Below, in pieces: positions 24,580-37,000 of a stretch of DNA of 64,000 nt. Made by a program: the position numbers and the translations under genes. The notes beneath the pieces were generated by a model. The model had not been told where the DNA came from. It did not search any database and was given only the letters and a program-made list of their open reading frames with translations. This DNA is from Marsupella aquatica (lineage: Eukaryota; Marchantiophyta): the NCBI GenBank assembly GCA_973895155.1, contig OZ316892.1:12772001-12836000 (forward strand). The letters run 5' to 3'. Numbering within the stretch: the stretch's first letter is position 1; each line of letters starts with the position of its first letter.

Positions 24580-25129
24580 TGATTTCACTCTTTCTTTCAT
24601 ATTTGTTATTGTTGATTGTCTTGGTTTGTTGGCTGTATGGGCTAATTCCTTTATATCTTTTCACTCATGCTTCTTTGCCTCGTTATGAAAATATTTGTAT
24701 AGATTCTTATGGAGGTTTATTAAACTTCTCACTTGTCAAACAAATAAATCTAGATGATACCTCTAAAAATGAACTGCAAAATAATTTTTTTTAAACTCTT
24801 TAACCCAATCAGCACACAATTGCCATGCGTGATATAAATACTTCTAGACATATGCACAATAGTACCAGGTCAAAGCAGACCTTCAAGCTCAAAATTCAAG
24901 TCTGGATGGACATCCACCTTTAGCCATTGCTTGAATAGACTGTTGCAACCCAGACGAACCTTCTTTTCTTGCACATATATGCTCTTATTAATAGTTTAGA
25001 TTGCATCAATGAGTGGAATGTGGCAACGGAAATGAGACACTCAAGTTTGAAATCTTGAAGGTAACATACTACATTGGACTCCTCATACCTTGAGCCTTCA
25101 TAGTACATGATTCAACTGGATAAGTCCTA

Positions 25130-25400
25130 TGTAAGTGCATGAAAATAATTTATGTAATTGTCTGACTGCTGCACTTATGAATAAATGTTTATTATACATA
25201 TGAGTTGCAGAAACTGACAAATCCATGTGTACGTACACTTAAAGAAGGACATGCACTTATGCATGTGTCGTTTAGTGAGGGTCTACCTGCACTTATGCTG
25301 GCTGCATTTTTTGGTGCATTCACAAAGGAACTTGCTGTAATATCAGGGGACTGCATGGCCAGCCTGCACTTAACCAAATAATGCACTTATGCGCAGTAGA
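25130..25400. repeat. TAAGTGCA/TGCACTTA repeat family, diverged copy
   Basis: It contains repeated TGCACTTATG and TAAGTGCA motifs (near 25132, 25170, 25250, 25288, 25370, 25382) and GTGTACGTACACTTAAA at 25226. These resemble the motif content of the 51.5-52.3 kb array and the 5.5-6.0 kb copy. Confidence 0.5.
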
Positions 25401-25554
25401 CACTACCTGTGTGCTATGTTGTTGGCCTTTGTTGGGCTAGTTCCTTGTCCTTTTGATTTGGGTGAATTCTAGCATTGGCTTCTTGGTCTGCAAGTTCCTT
25501 TTCCTACCGGGCTGCATATATCCTGAACAACAAAATGCGCCTAACCAGGAGATA

Positions 25555-25810
25555 GGATCCCAATGGTAGGAGACCCAATAACGGGGAGAAAACCAGGAAC
25601 AAAATCAGAGGACCAAATACTCAAATTAAAAGCCAGAGAGTTCCCAACAAGGGCGAACTAACTACATCCCTTTTGAGCAACCAACTGAAAAGCCTGGTAG
25701 AGCTCTCAAGAGTAAACTGCAGAAGAGGGTCCCGGTGAGGAATTTGTCTTGAAGCTCTAAAACCTATAGCCTCCGCCCTACCGCCCCTATAAGAATAGTG
25801 AACCACTGAG
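25555..25810. repeat. Dispersed repeat family A, best-preserved single copy
   Basis: Ordered blocks GTAGGAGACCCAATAACG, GGGGAGAAAACCAGGAAC, AACTGAAAAGCCTGGTAGAG and AGAGGGTCCCGGTGAGGAAT match the copies at 2885-3155 and 13790-14725. No inverted ends or coding capacity were seen. Confidence 0.65.
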
Positions 25811-28800
25811 CCCTCTGCATGTGTGTGTTTGACCTGTCAGTTTGCCATCAAATGACTTTCCTATTTTAAGGGAAAAGCTGAGTTGATTTCTACCTTTTAG
25901 AAGGGAAGCCGTGTGTCAAAGACCCTGTTTCAAACAGGAACTCTACTAAATAAGGGTAGGAAATGCCTCGTCCCTAGCTTAGTGATTTAAGGTCCAGGAG
26001 CAAGAAATGATTTAATTTCCTTTCCAGGACTGGACACGCTTTCTTTTGGTAGGCTTGCAGTCAAGAAAGCTAAATGAAGAAATAATATAATTGGGCTAGA
26101 AAGTAACGAGGTAAACACCTCGAGCTTTGGTGACTAAAAATGTTGGGGTCCACCGATACAATCAGGCCTGAAAAGATATGCTAGGTAACATGTCTGTATT
26201 ATCAGATTCACTAGCTAGGTAAGCTTTGATAAACTAATTGAACAATCATACGCACAAAATCATGTGGAGAAGAGAAAGTGGCTGAAAATTGAACTTTTTC
26301 ACAAGGCCAAAACTGTAGCCGATCCTTTCTTGATATGTATTATGGTGCTTTTCAAAAGCTAAAGCTTTTTAGATTCATAAAATATTATGATTTTATTTGA
26401 ATTTTGAGAAGCCATCAACAAGAGAATCAATAAGAGAAAAGGATCAATCAAGACAGGCTGACTACTATTGCCAAAATTATTTCTTATTTCACATGGCTTA
26501 GTGAGTATATACAGCAAATGAGAAAAGAGCAGACTATGAACTACTCCCAAATGGATATGAAAATGATGACTATTTTTGAAGTATTAATGGTGTTTTTCTA
26601 CTTTGTACTGGCTTTCTACACAGCAGCAGCCTGTGTTCATGCAACATGGAACCCAACCTGATGTCATTGCCTCAATTGTCAATTCTTGTGGTGTCTGTTT
26701 GCCTTTGCAAGGCAGAAAGTGCCAAAATCATGCAAAGTTTTGTGAGGACCATTATGGAGGCATAGTAGCCATGCTTGTCTGTCAACAACAAGATTGACTC
26801 AAGCACTTGTAATATGTGTGCAAGAGAATGGAGAAGCAAGGGCAGAGAGACGGGCAGAGAGATCAAGGACATTGTGAAATTGAAGGTTACACTCAAAGAC
26901 TGGGCTTCTGTAAGAGCCCTCTGCTCATGCCCTAGGTGCCCCCATTGAGTGACCACATGCATCTACATTGGAGTTGGATGACTCCAAGCTTGAATGTTGG
27001 GTTAGCATACACGCTAGGCAATCCCTATTGCTCACTTTTAAAAAGAAACCTGGATAATTGCAATGCTTGCATGGGGATTGACAGCCATTGGCAGTAATTG
27101 ATGTCTGCAATTATAAACAAATCTTGTGAAATGATTGCACACCTGAAAATGTGTAGTATTGCTCTTCTAAAGGGTTGCATTTATGACTTAGCTAGAATCC
27201 TGCAATTTTCATGTATTTTTGTTGGAATACAGAAAACATTGTAGACAAGTCATCAAAGAATTTCTCCTCAATTAAGGAGGTTGCATTTACGGAGGGGCAA
27301 TTGTATATATTCAGGAACCTGGCCGCATTAGTTCCAACTACCCTTATTCTAGGATAGGGGAGCAAGTGTTGGGATCCCACCTCTATTACTTTACTTCATT
27401 CAGTTGGCAAGCTCCAGTCCATGACAACTGGTTGGCAACCACTTCCCTCATTCAAGGTTCTCCAGGTGCTGCTGTCCTATGTCCTAACTTGCCTCGTCCA
27501 TGCATGGTTTAGCTCTCTATTGCATGTTGAGAATGCAATACTTGTAGCTGATTTGTTCTAGACTTCTGGGAAGAGGGAGGACAGGTTGTCATATCCCCAG
27601 TAGAGGGCCCATGGTAAAATTTCCTATGGTCTCCTTATTGACATAAATCCATGTCGGCCCACCAAATGCTTGAGATCCAAGCTCCAATTCCAAAACTGAA
27701 GGTCCATAAACCACAACATCTGACAATCTGATGCTTAGATAGACCATTCCAACCTGGATGGACCACTTTGAAACTCCAGCACTTCAAACCCCAAACTACA
27801 TAAAAACAATGAAGGAACGTGAATCTATTGCATTTCAGGGCACTTTGAATCATTATGAACCATTCTGTCACTACACCGTGGCCACATAAATCATTGTTCA
27901 TGACTTCTACATGGAACAATGTTGAGCACATTGTCTTGCAATTGTAAGTCTGGTAATGTAAGGTGCGAACAAATGAGTCCCACCAAGTCAAATGCTTCCA
28001 TCCAGGAGTCTTAGCAAACATACATTTTACATCTGCCTGTAATCCAAATACAGGTTACCCACAGCTCCCATTGGACATGGCTTACAGTCAGGTAATACTC
28101 AGATCTTGTTGGGCAATTCTGGGCCCTTGTTGCCATTGCATGTATTCATCATAGGGGTCAATGCGTGGCTCAAAATGTAGATATCAACAAGATCTATGAC
28201 TTGCAAACAATAGCTTCAAAATGAAGATCCTCATATATCTCCATTTGCTGAAAATGGACAGACAATAACTGTAAGAAACCAAACCAAGGGACCTGAATGG
28301 TCAGGCGCCTCTAGCCTGCAGGACCCAGAAATTTTCTCCCGGGAACCTGACTGAACCTGCTGACTCTGGCTGTTCATACAAAATGAGATATAGTGACCTT
28401 AGTCACAAACATACCCACTGGGCAGCCCCTGCCCAAAAGTGTGACCAGTATCAGAGTTTGGCCTCAAAATTCCACCGCATTTGCCTAACCTAGTTTGCGG
28501 ACAATGTGAGACACCCTAATAGTCTTGTTAAGATCTGGCAAGGTCAAACACATGATACCCAATTATCTTAAACAGCTTTTAAATACATTGTCACCAAAGA
28601 TGTTTGAATTTATAATACCTGGTCCACCATTGTTTTTATTGTATTTACAAATATGCCACTATTTCTTTATATAGTTCCCTTGGTTACTTGCTGAACTTGT
28701 CATTCATATAAGACACCATGGCATATTTGTAAATTGGAAAAAAGACAATATTTATGGTTAATTCAGACATCTTGAGTGGCAAGGTACTTGAAAGTTGTTA

Positions 28801-31800
28801 CCTTCAAAGCAAGTTGAGCGGGGCTAATTGAAGAGCTAAAGAAAGGAAAGGGTGTAACTATGTTCAGTAGGTAGCTAGAAAGGAACGAAAAGGAGTGGTG
28901 CAGGATAAGTTCATGTAGAGTTGGTGTTTATGATCACTCATGCAGCACTACTACTGGATCAACCCAAACTAACAGGGTGGCATCTATGTGAATAGCTTCT
29001 CTCCTCCCCTCCAAGTGTTGTCTCGTAACCAAGTGTGTTATTATTATCAGGAATGGGGGGGTAGGCAAGCCTGGCAAGGCATCTTTTCGAGACTACATAT
29101 GGCACTGGCGGAACCTATCATGGGACAGAAATACCAAAAGTATGACTGTTGTCATATTAGAGTGCCACAAAGGAACAATTGGAGGGCTTATCTTTCCGCT
29201 CGTATCTTCAGTACCAGAAGTACTTTGCAACACTCTCATCTAGATCATCATCATGATAGTCTTTTCACTCATCTATGCACACCTTTTAGCTCCCTAACAT
29301 GTGACTCACTCCAACAATGCCTGGAGAATTTGATGCTAGACTGCCTTGGCCTGTTTCATGCATGCATGCATTGCAACCAGGTAACCTTGCTCACACATGT
29401 CGATGTCCTGTTGTGAATTGCATAGATGGGTACTCATTGATGAAGCCAAATACCGCAGTAGGTTAGAGGCTGAAGTGAGGCGGGAAGTGAGGTGAATTCT
29501 ACCCCCAAGTAGAGTAGTAGATAGACTGATGACAAAGTAGACCTGGCAAAGAAGGCAGCATAACTATGCACTCATGTCTGACATCGTCACCTATTGTACC
29601 CCTCAATTGGATCTAGTAACACTCTCCTAAAATAGTGTTTTCACTTACGCGGATTATGTTTTCACAATAAAAGTGAATTTCTCAAGCACTGGACTTGATT
29701 TTGGCTCTCGGTGTTATTAATCATGGTGCCCGTATTAATTGAACTTTAGCTATTAGGAAAAAACTCCATATCTTTCGGACCTAATCTCTTTTGCATTCTG
29801 CAACGCGCCACCGCCAATCCCTGGTTGTGCAGAAATACATACAATACACCTTTTTGCAACGAAGATATCATCCTTGTTGCTCCAATGATGACTTCCGACG
29901 CGTATTACGGCCTGCTTTTGTTTAATAAGCTCATTGTTCCATGATTACAATTGTTCACCTCTCCTTTCTCAAAACATGCATGGCTCTGGCTGTGGTGACC
30001 ACAACGTCGCTGTGGGTTCTCTATCCCTTCGCTTAACGTACTGTACATAAATCGCTCATGACCACTATGGAAAGCACTCCTAGAGCCAAGTCAAACTTCT
30101 ACAATTTACATTATGATGAGCATTATGATTATGAATTTCGTTTGCTAGATCTAGTCCCATCATTTGCGGACATGCACAGGAAATATTAGGAGTGGAAAAA
30201 GTCTGGGATGCCTTTCATTCTGTGTGTTGCAATGATGGGTGCATCCAGGTCATTTTATTTATGTTTTGGTTGTTTGTTTGTTTTATTTGGATGTGTGTTT
30301 TGCAATGGATCACAATGTTTGACAATCAAGTCAGGTGCACCCCTACAACCTGGATGGACTATCTTCAAACATTGTTTTAGAGTTGAATAGATTACTTTTC
30401 TTTTTATAAATGGTCACACCTATGGATTGGGCTATGGATCTCAAAAGCTGCTAGGCCCATCTGAGTTGCATGAGTACACATTGTGGTTTTATTATCCGAG
30501 CATCACTTTTGTGTGTTTTGCTTGTCTAAATGAAGGACCAAAATAGGCTATGATTGAGCCACAAAATTCTATTGCTGATGAGTTGTTGAGTGTGTCTATG
30601 GCCAAGCATCAGCTAAACAATGGGCGGTAGTTTAACCTGGCAAGTATTTATCAGATAGATGTGGACTGAAGGTGAGACTCAGAGGTGGGTTGGATTACCT
30701 TGTACAATGGAATCAAGTGGACCAATGTTATTTGCCTTCTTCAATTTGCTATTTGAAAGACATTGGTGAATTTTGAGTGCCAAATGGTGAGCATATGAGC
30801 TAGTTATATAAACACAACTGGGGTACTGGGAGGGTAGCATTTGGGAAAGCTACATCTCCAATGAACTATCAAGATATACTCTTTGACAGTCAGATCAAGT
30901 GTGAGATTTTCATGGTTGGTAGCCTAACTTGGTATCCTTGCAGAGTTATGAGCTCAGTCATGGATTGCAACAAACAAGTAGATAGCCATTGGGGAGTGTC
31001 TTACTGGGAGCCATCTGTCAACTTCACAGGAACCACCTTAATTAAAGATCCCCATGAGAAGTGTATTGCAAATTCCCTGACTCTGCATGATTCCTGTCAG
31101 CATTTTCCATCACAAATATGGATGTCTTTGTTTGTGGCAATTGACAAACACAGCCACCAAACATGGCTAGGCCCTGAAATCATAAAATATGTGGAGCAAC
31201 AAACAACAGAGTAAGAAAAATAACCTCATGAATAAGCGATCAAATTTCTGAGATCAACCGATGGGATCAGATGTTTATGATTTATGGTGCATATATTGAT
31301 CTGATGATTGGTACTTGAAGCTTGTCAGGACTGGCATTCTTTTTGGGTTTTTATGTTGCTATTTCTGTGCTACTGGGGTACATCACCATCCTAAGTTGCA
31401 TCAAAAGAGTTTTTCACCCATAACTTTGTTGTCTCAAGTCCATGTGGGCTGCAATATTTTATGGTGCTGCCCTAGCTTGGGGACCCCTATACAATTTTGA
31501 AGAAAAGTGGATTTCCCAAAACTTTCCAATGACCGTCATCAAATCAATCAGATGAAAGGAGAAGAAAAAGGAGAAGTGAGGAAGGAAAAAATAACTGGAA
31601 TGCTGCTAATTGACATAAATGAGTTGGCAGACTCACTTCTATCCACACAGAATTAGTTGAGGGCAGCTTGAATGGGTCATGAGTGAAAAGCTTTGTAAGA
31701 GGCAAACAATAACAAGCACATTTCTTCTGTGACATAGACATGACTTTGAGTAATTCCAAAAACAACTGATGACTGGACCAGATAAAGGATGAGCAAAATA

Positions 31801-32570
31801 CTGACTGAGTGTAAATAATGTGCTCCATGTACATGTTATGCCAAACTTTTTCAATCAATTTGTTGGAGCCAACCTTGCCATGGCCATTGTTAGTGGTTGA
31901 GTAATTTCTGTACATAATATTAATTATTCTAATAGTCACCACAGGTCCAACACAGGGTCCACAAACTAAGAGCTCTTGACTTTGGTAGAACATAAATCTC
32001 AGGTGGAGGGTTCCCAAATAGCCCATTCAGTCTCAGAGAAGTTGTTTCAAATACTTTTGAATGGAGGAGTACTGGAGGAACTGTGGTGCACTGATTTAGC
32101 TTTGCTGGTGTGTGGCAAATCCGATTGTTGTCTATATATCATTGCTGTTCATCTTCTTTCCAAGTATTCATGTCCTTCTCTTCTTCTGTTTGAGAGCACT
32201 GAATGCTTGATTGAGAATTTCATGATCTCTCCACCACCTACCTTCTCTGCCAGTTTCTGATGATTTTTTTGAATTGGTGCACTGCAGTCATGAACTTGAA
32301 CTACGGTTATTGAACAATCAAAGGGGACTCCTTTGATGATAAGTTAACTTTTTGAGTTTCAGGAATGAAGTGGATGGCACAGTTTTGTTGTGTCCCATTT
32401 TCAAGTTTCTTGATTGTTGTTTGCTCATGTGCATGAATGCCTTTTTAATTGCAAGCTTGATCCACTTCCACCACACACCAAATCAACTCCATTCTGGGAA
32501 ACTCAAGAAGCAAACCTCATCACAGTTACCACAGAAAACAATTCCTAAGCAGTAAGAGCAAACAAGCAAG
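25811..32570. other. Long intergenic stretch without a defensible gene
   Basis: Several frames look mildly protein-like but carry stops and no domain I recognise: plus 26590-26800 (a cysteine-rich stretch with SIVNSCGVCLPLQGRKCQNH), plus 28988-29416 and plus 30861-31214. They could be remains of transposon proteins. A reverse-oriented motif of the GTGGTCCAYGGG MITE family lies near 27750-27785. I see no RNA gene or clear tandem repeat here. Confidence 0.4.
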
Positions 32571-32632
32571 AATGTGCTGGTGGAGGATCAATATTCTACA
32601 TTACTCTTCCTACCTAAGTTCCCAAACAAGCA

Positions 32633-32724
32633 CCCAACCCAACCCAACCCAACCCAACCCAACCCAACCCAACCCAACCCAACCCCTCCCCTCCCCTCCC
32701 CTCCCCTCCCCTCCCCTCCCCTCC
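32633..32724. repeat. Compound microsatellite (CCCAA)n then (CTCCC)n
   Basis: About ten CCCAA units (32633-32684) pass directly into about eight CTCCC units (32685-32724). All pyrimidine-rich bases are on the plus strand. It is not the plant telomere unit CCCTAAA. Confidence 0.95.
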
Positions 32725-33344
32725 TGCATTTCTACCACTCTATATATACATTTACTCTTGAATGCCAACCAATAAATGTTCTGCAGGGAGGTGAGCAGCT
32801 TTTCTATAAGAAATTGGTGAAAAATGCTTCTTCTTGAAGCTATGTCTGGCAGAATGATGGTTAGGATTTTTGTTGGCATGCACCATAGAATCTGCTTGGT
32901 AAAAAGGAAGGTTAGCTTTTTAGAAGTGAGCATGAAGGATTAAACATGAAGCAGTCTACACCCGCATTCAAGTGACTTGTCTGTAGACACATATCGGACT
33001 AGCTTACCATGGAGATGCGTATTTCAAAGAAATCTCTATACAGCTGTTTTCCTGTTGTAACTGTGGTTCATTATTTTCCAGTTTTTCCATCTTGGTAGTG
33101 AAAATCTCTCCCGAAATTTCTCTTTGAATGTGCATCGCACAATCACACTGTTCTTTGAACCAACCTCAACAGTTTGGACCCGAATAGATTCTCTCACCTG
33201 CCAGAAAGTAGAAAGGTATACGTCGAGAACTGAGAAACTGCTGAAGTTCATTAAAAACACATGCTTTGGGACCCATAGGGTAGTAGATGCATTTCTTGGG
33301 CTGAAGGTGCTCAATGTCCCCTACACTTAAACAAAACTTGTGGA

Positions 33345-33425
33345 TTGATCTAAGCCGGTAGCTCAGATGGATGGGACAAGAATGTGAGACTTTGATTTTA
33401 CAAAGATGCCCAAACCAGAAGAACA
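33345..33425 (+). mobile_element. Possible tRNA-derived SINE 5' end
   Basis: GCCGGTAGCTCAGATGGATG at 33354 matches the start of many tRNAs through the polymerase III A box (TAGCTCAGATGG). A B box is not convincing downstream, so it is not an intact tRNA. A tRNA-headed SINE or tRNA relic is the best reading. Confidence 0.4.
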
Positions 33426-34057
33426 TTTGTTGGCAGGCAGCTATTTGGCCAATGTTTCTCATTTGTCCGCAACGGACTTAATCTGACCTGAACCAAGGAC
33501 TTCATTTTCTTTTTCCCCACGGGACTTAATCTGAACTATGGATCTGATCTAAAAGAAGCTCATGATACAGAGACTAAAATTTATAAAGAAGCAGAAGGAC
33601 AAAGTAGAGTGAAAACTATAAATTCAGTAAAATGTGTCGCAGTCACCCACACATATACTTACAGACGATGAGTTATAGAATACAAGATATCTATCCTGAC
33701 TTATCCATTAACAGCAACTACTTTCAATTTAAGATTAATCTGCTGCGCTTCAATATACATCATTTCTATCCGGGTCCTTCTTTTTCATGCCCGAAACCGT
33801 AATACTATTTCGAAAACTTCGCCTCTTTTTCATTCTGATCAAATGCCTGAGAGCTGAGATCATGCAGATTCTTCGAAGTAATCAGAGTTACAATACAAAT
33901 GTAAAGATAAGCTTAACGCCTTTACTCTTGCTGGAAAAACAAATGTCAGAAGGTCCAACGTGTGGTGTGTTCTATGAGGAGAGACCACTCATGACAGTCC
34001 CCCTAATGAACCTGTTCAACAGCTAGACTATTTATGAGAAGCGAACTGAAAGGAATG

Positions 34058-37000
34058 TTATAAGAAGAGTTTCGTGCATTGGCTTCTTGTGTCTTCAGGA
34101 CTGGTCACTGTACAACCACACAAATCAACATGAGGGGACAGACAACAAGTGAGATTCAAGCTGAAAGCATGAAAGCAGATCCAACATTAGGAGGTTGCGC
34201 ATTCAACTTTTCAAAGAGTATTTAGCCAATAGATATAGCTAAGAGCAGTGTTGTCATATATATTTTACTCCAAAAATAACTGACTCCGAGGACTTGAAAC
34301 ACATGGAGATCCAATCATTACCCAATCACAACACCTGCTACACTCGGAAAGGGATGGGAACTGGGAAGTGTTAGTAATGCGTGGGTTGGACAGTATCTTG
34401 GTAAATGGAAGAAAGGGCCACCATGGAGCCGTGAGGGGTTTCCAAAACCAAACAGGTAACCTTCACATGCGGAATCGTTTATTGTATTCCATGCTCCCTG
34501 ATAACCACTTCTACCAGAATATAAAACGCGTGGAGAGACTAGAACCAGCCTGTGATAACAACATATCTGATCAACATGACCAAATGTAGAAAAATGCTGA
34601 CTTACCCGTGTGCCCAATAGTCTTCTCAGATTCGAATATCTCATAATCATTTCCTCCCTGTGTTATTGCACGAAAGAAAAGATGGCACGTTAAACAGGAA
34701 AATTCGCGCTAAGAGAGGCATGGCTGTGTGATAGTTCACTTGAATAGGTCTTGGGTTCAATTGTTGTGACTGACTGTTCACTTTCTGCGGGGTTTCACAG
34801 ATTTTTAAAAAATAAAATCGCCAAGAGTGGCAAGAAAATATATGCACACTTCCTAACAGCAACTCCCATCTACTTGCTCGTGTATGCACCACGCTTTCTA
34901 GACCGAGTGTTGGAGCAACTCCCTAGTCATAGACACAGATCGACATGAAGGGGGAGACATCAGACGATACGAGTAACCATAATCCCATGTGTTTTCTAAA
35001 ATTGTAACTCTGACACAAACTGTCATCCACAAAACTAAATTCTCTAATCTGCTCGAACATAAATTTGTGAGAAATCAAGAGGAAAATGGAATTTGACTGA
35101 GTCAGAAACTAAGTTCACCTTGGAAGTCTTGTCGCCAAAAAAGTGAATCTCACTGAATTCTTTCTCAACAAATGCCAAACAGAATGTCTTATCCCATCCA
35201 TGGGGGAATACCTGAACCATCACGATCAACAGTTTGACATTACAAACCAATAATCTCGATAGAACTCAGGAATCATTCCAGGAAACTGCTCGCATTGTTG
35301 GACTACGGGAACCAGGAGATGCGGTAAGGGAATATTGAATCTCATCTCCCCTCCAATGATTTCATCTTTTGACTAACATGGCCGAGTCATCTGCTACCAT
35401 TACATCTTCAAGAATTTAAAGCGTACTTTAAAATACATGCTATGTAAAGTAAAGACATCACTTCTCAAGAAACGGAAAGAGATTTAAAAGGAGAAGGGAA
35501 ATAAAGAAGCGGAGAGCGGCTTCGTGGGTTTAGGGTATCTAATATCAATTCTGATAGACGTTCAAGCTCGGATGGACCACCACGTTTGACCAAAGGAGTC
35601 TGATGGATCACAGCACTTTATGACACCAAAACTGTCAACGAACAAAACATACAAAGGGAAAATTTAATCTGAGTACAAAATAACGTTTCAAGATGGTCCA
35701 TGTGGGTTGTGGCAGTCCATCCGAGATCCTGTCGTTGTGGTCTACGGGAGCTTCAGGGTGAGGCCATAAGAATTATATTTCTTTAGAAGCAAATTAAAAA
35801 GATACAGATAGAATCACTCACATCAAAGCTGATTTGCCCACCAATGGAGTAAGTCAAACTGTAATCTGCAAATTTTTCTTTCAAGATTCCCAAAAATTTC
35901 GATCGGATATTGTGCACCTATTCAAACGAAAAGATATACTCATTAAATGCACCAAGCGCAAGTTAAGTCACTAGCGGCTTTCTGTACATTCTGAAGAGAT
36001 GGCAGCCCTTGACAAACTGTCCACTGAATGCAAAGAATACAAACAAAATGCCAATCCTGCTCTGAAGCCCGTCTGCAGGACAATACAATTTGCTATCCCC
36101 ACTGTGACGACCCTAGCATGATACCAAGCAATAAGACACCTACTCATGAGACAAATGTTCACTATTTGGTCCATGTCCTTACCTTGTCATACCTCTCGAA
36201 TTCTTGACGTTCCTCATAACTACAATTGCGTCCAATGGGAGACACGTTAAGCATGCCCATCCTGAACTCGATGAATGTTCCACTGCGACAAAATTCCACG
36301 CATTTGTAGATCAGCAATGCAATAATCAGTGAGGGTGATGTACTACCAGGATAAATACAGTATGATTAATAGTTCAACGTGTTGTGCAGTCAGAATAAGT
36401 TGCCATTGGCAACACATTGATGGATCTAAATTAGAATATATGCGGTAAGATCCTAACCAAGAGTTCACAAGTCCCTACGAAATGCACCTTCCATCGCAAA
36501 CTAGTAGCCCTGTTTGCTTTCTACAAAACACTGACTGTGCTCCTTCCTCAGTCAGATAATGAAAGAACTAAAGTAGTCTTGTACGTGTGACGAGAAGATT
36601 CCATTGTTAATATTTTGGACACCATGATATTTATAATTTTAATTATCAGTCTGGAAACTCTACACCCGACCTAACCAGAGATCAGCCTCGAATGCATTTG
36701 GAATGACTTCAAGGTGGAGGTGCACTGATACAACATAAAAAATTGAACCCAGATTGACGCTTCTTAACCACTTTCTAACATCCATGTGAATCTCTTAGTG
36801 ACAACTTCTTCTGACACTACATTTCAGCTTTTGGTGAGAATCCGTTTACGGTTTAGGCATAAAACTACCCAGAGGAAGGAGAACTCTAGTCACATATTGA
36901 ACAAAACAATTCATAGCCTTAGCACATACTGGTAGCCTACAGCAGCAGATCAACATTTACGAGAAATTTCCGTCAATATCTCTGAAAGTTTTCAGAGAGC

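Noticed and set aside
32633-32724. Telomere-like repeat
   Set aside because: The units are CCCAA and CTCCC, not the plant telomere unit CCCTAAA or a known variant; an ordinary compound microsatellite.
33345-33425. Functional tRNA gene
   Set aside because: The A-box half is convincing, but no B box, anticodon stem or closed acceptor stem could be built.
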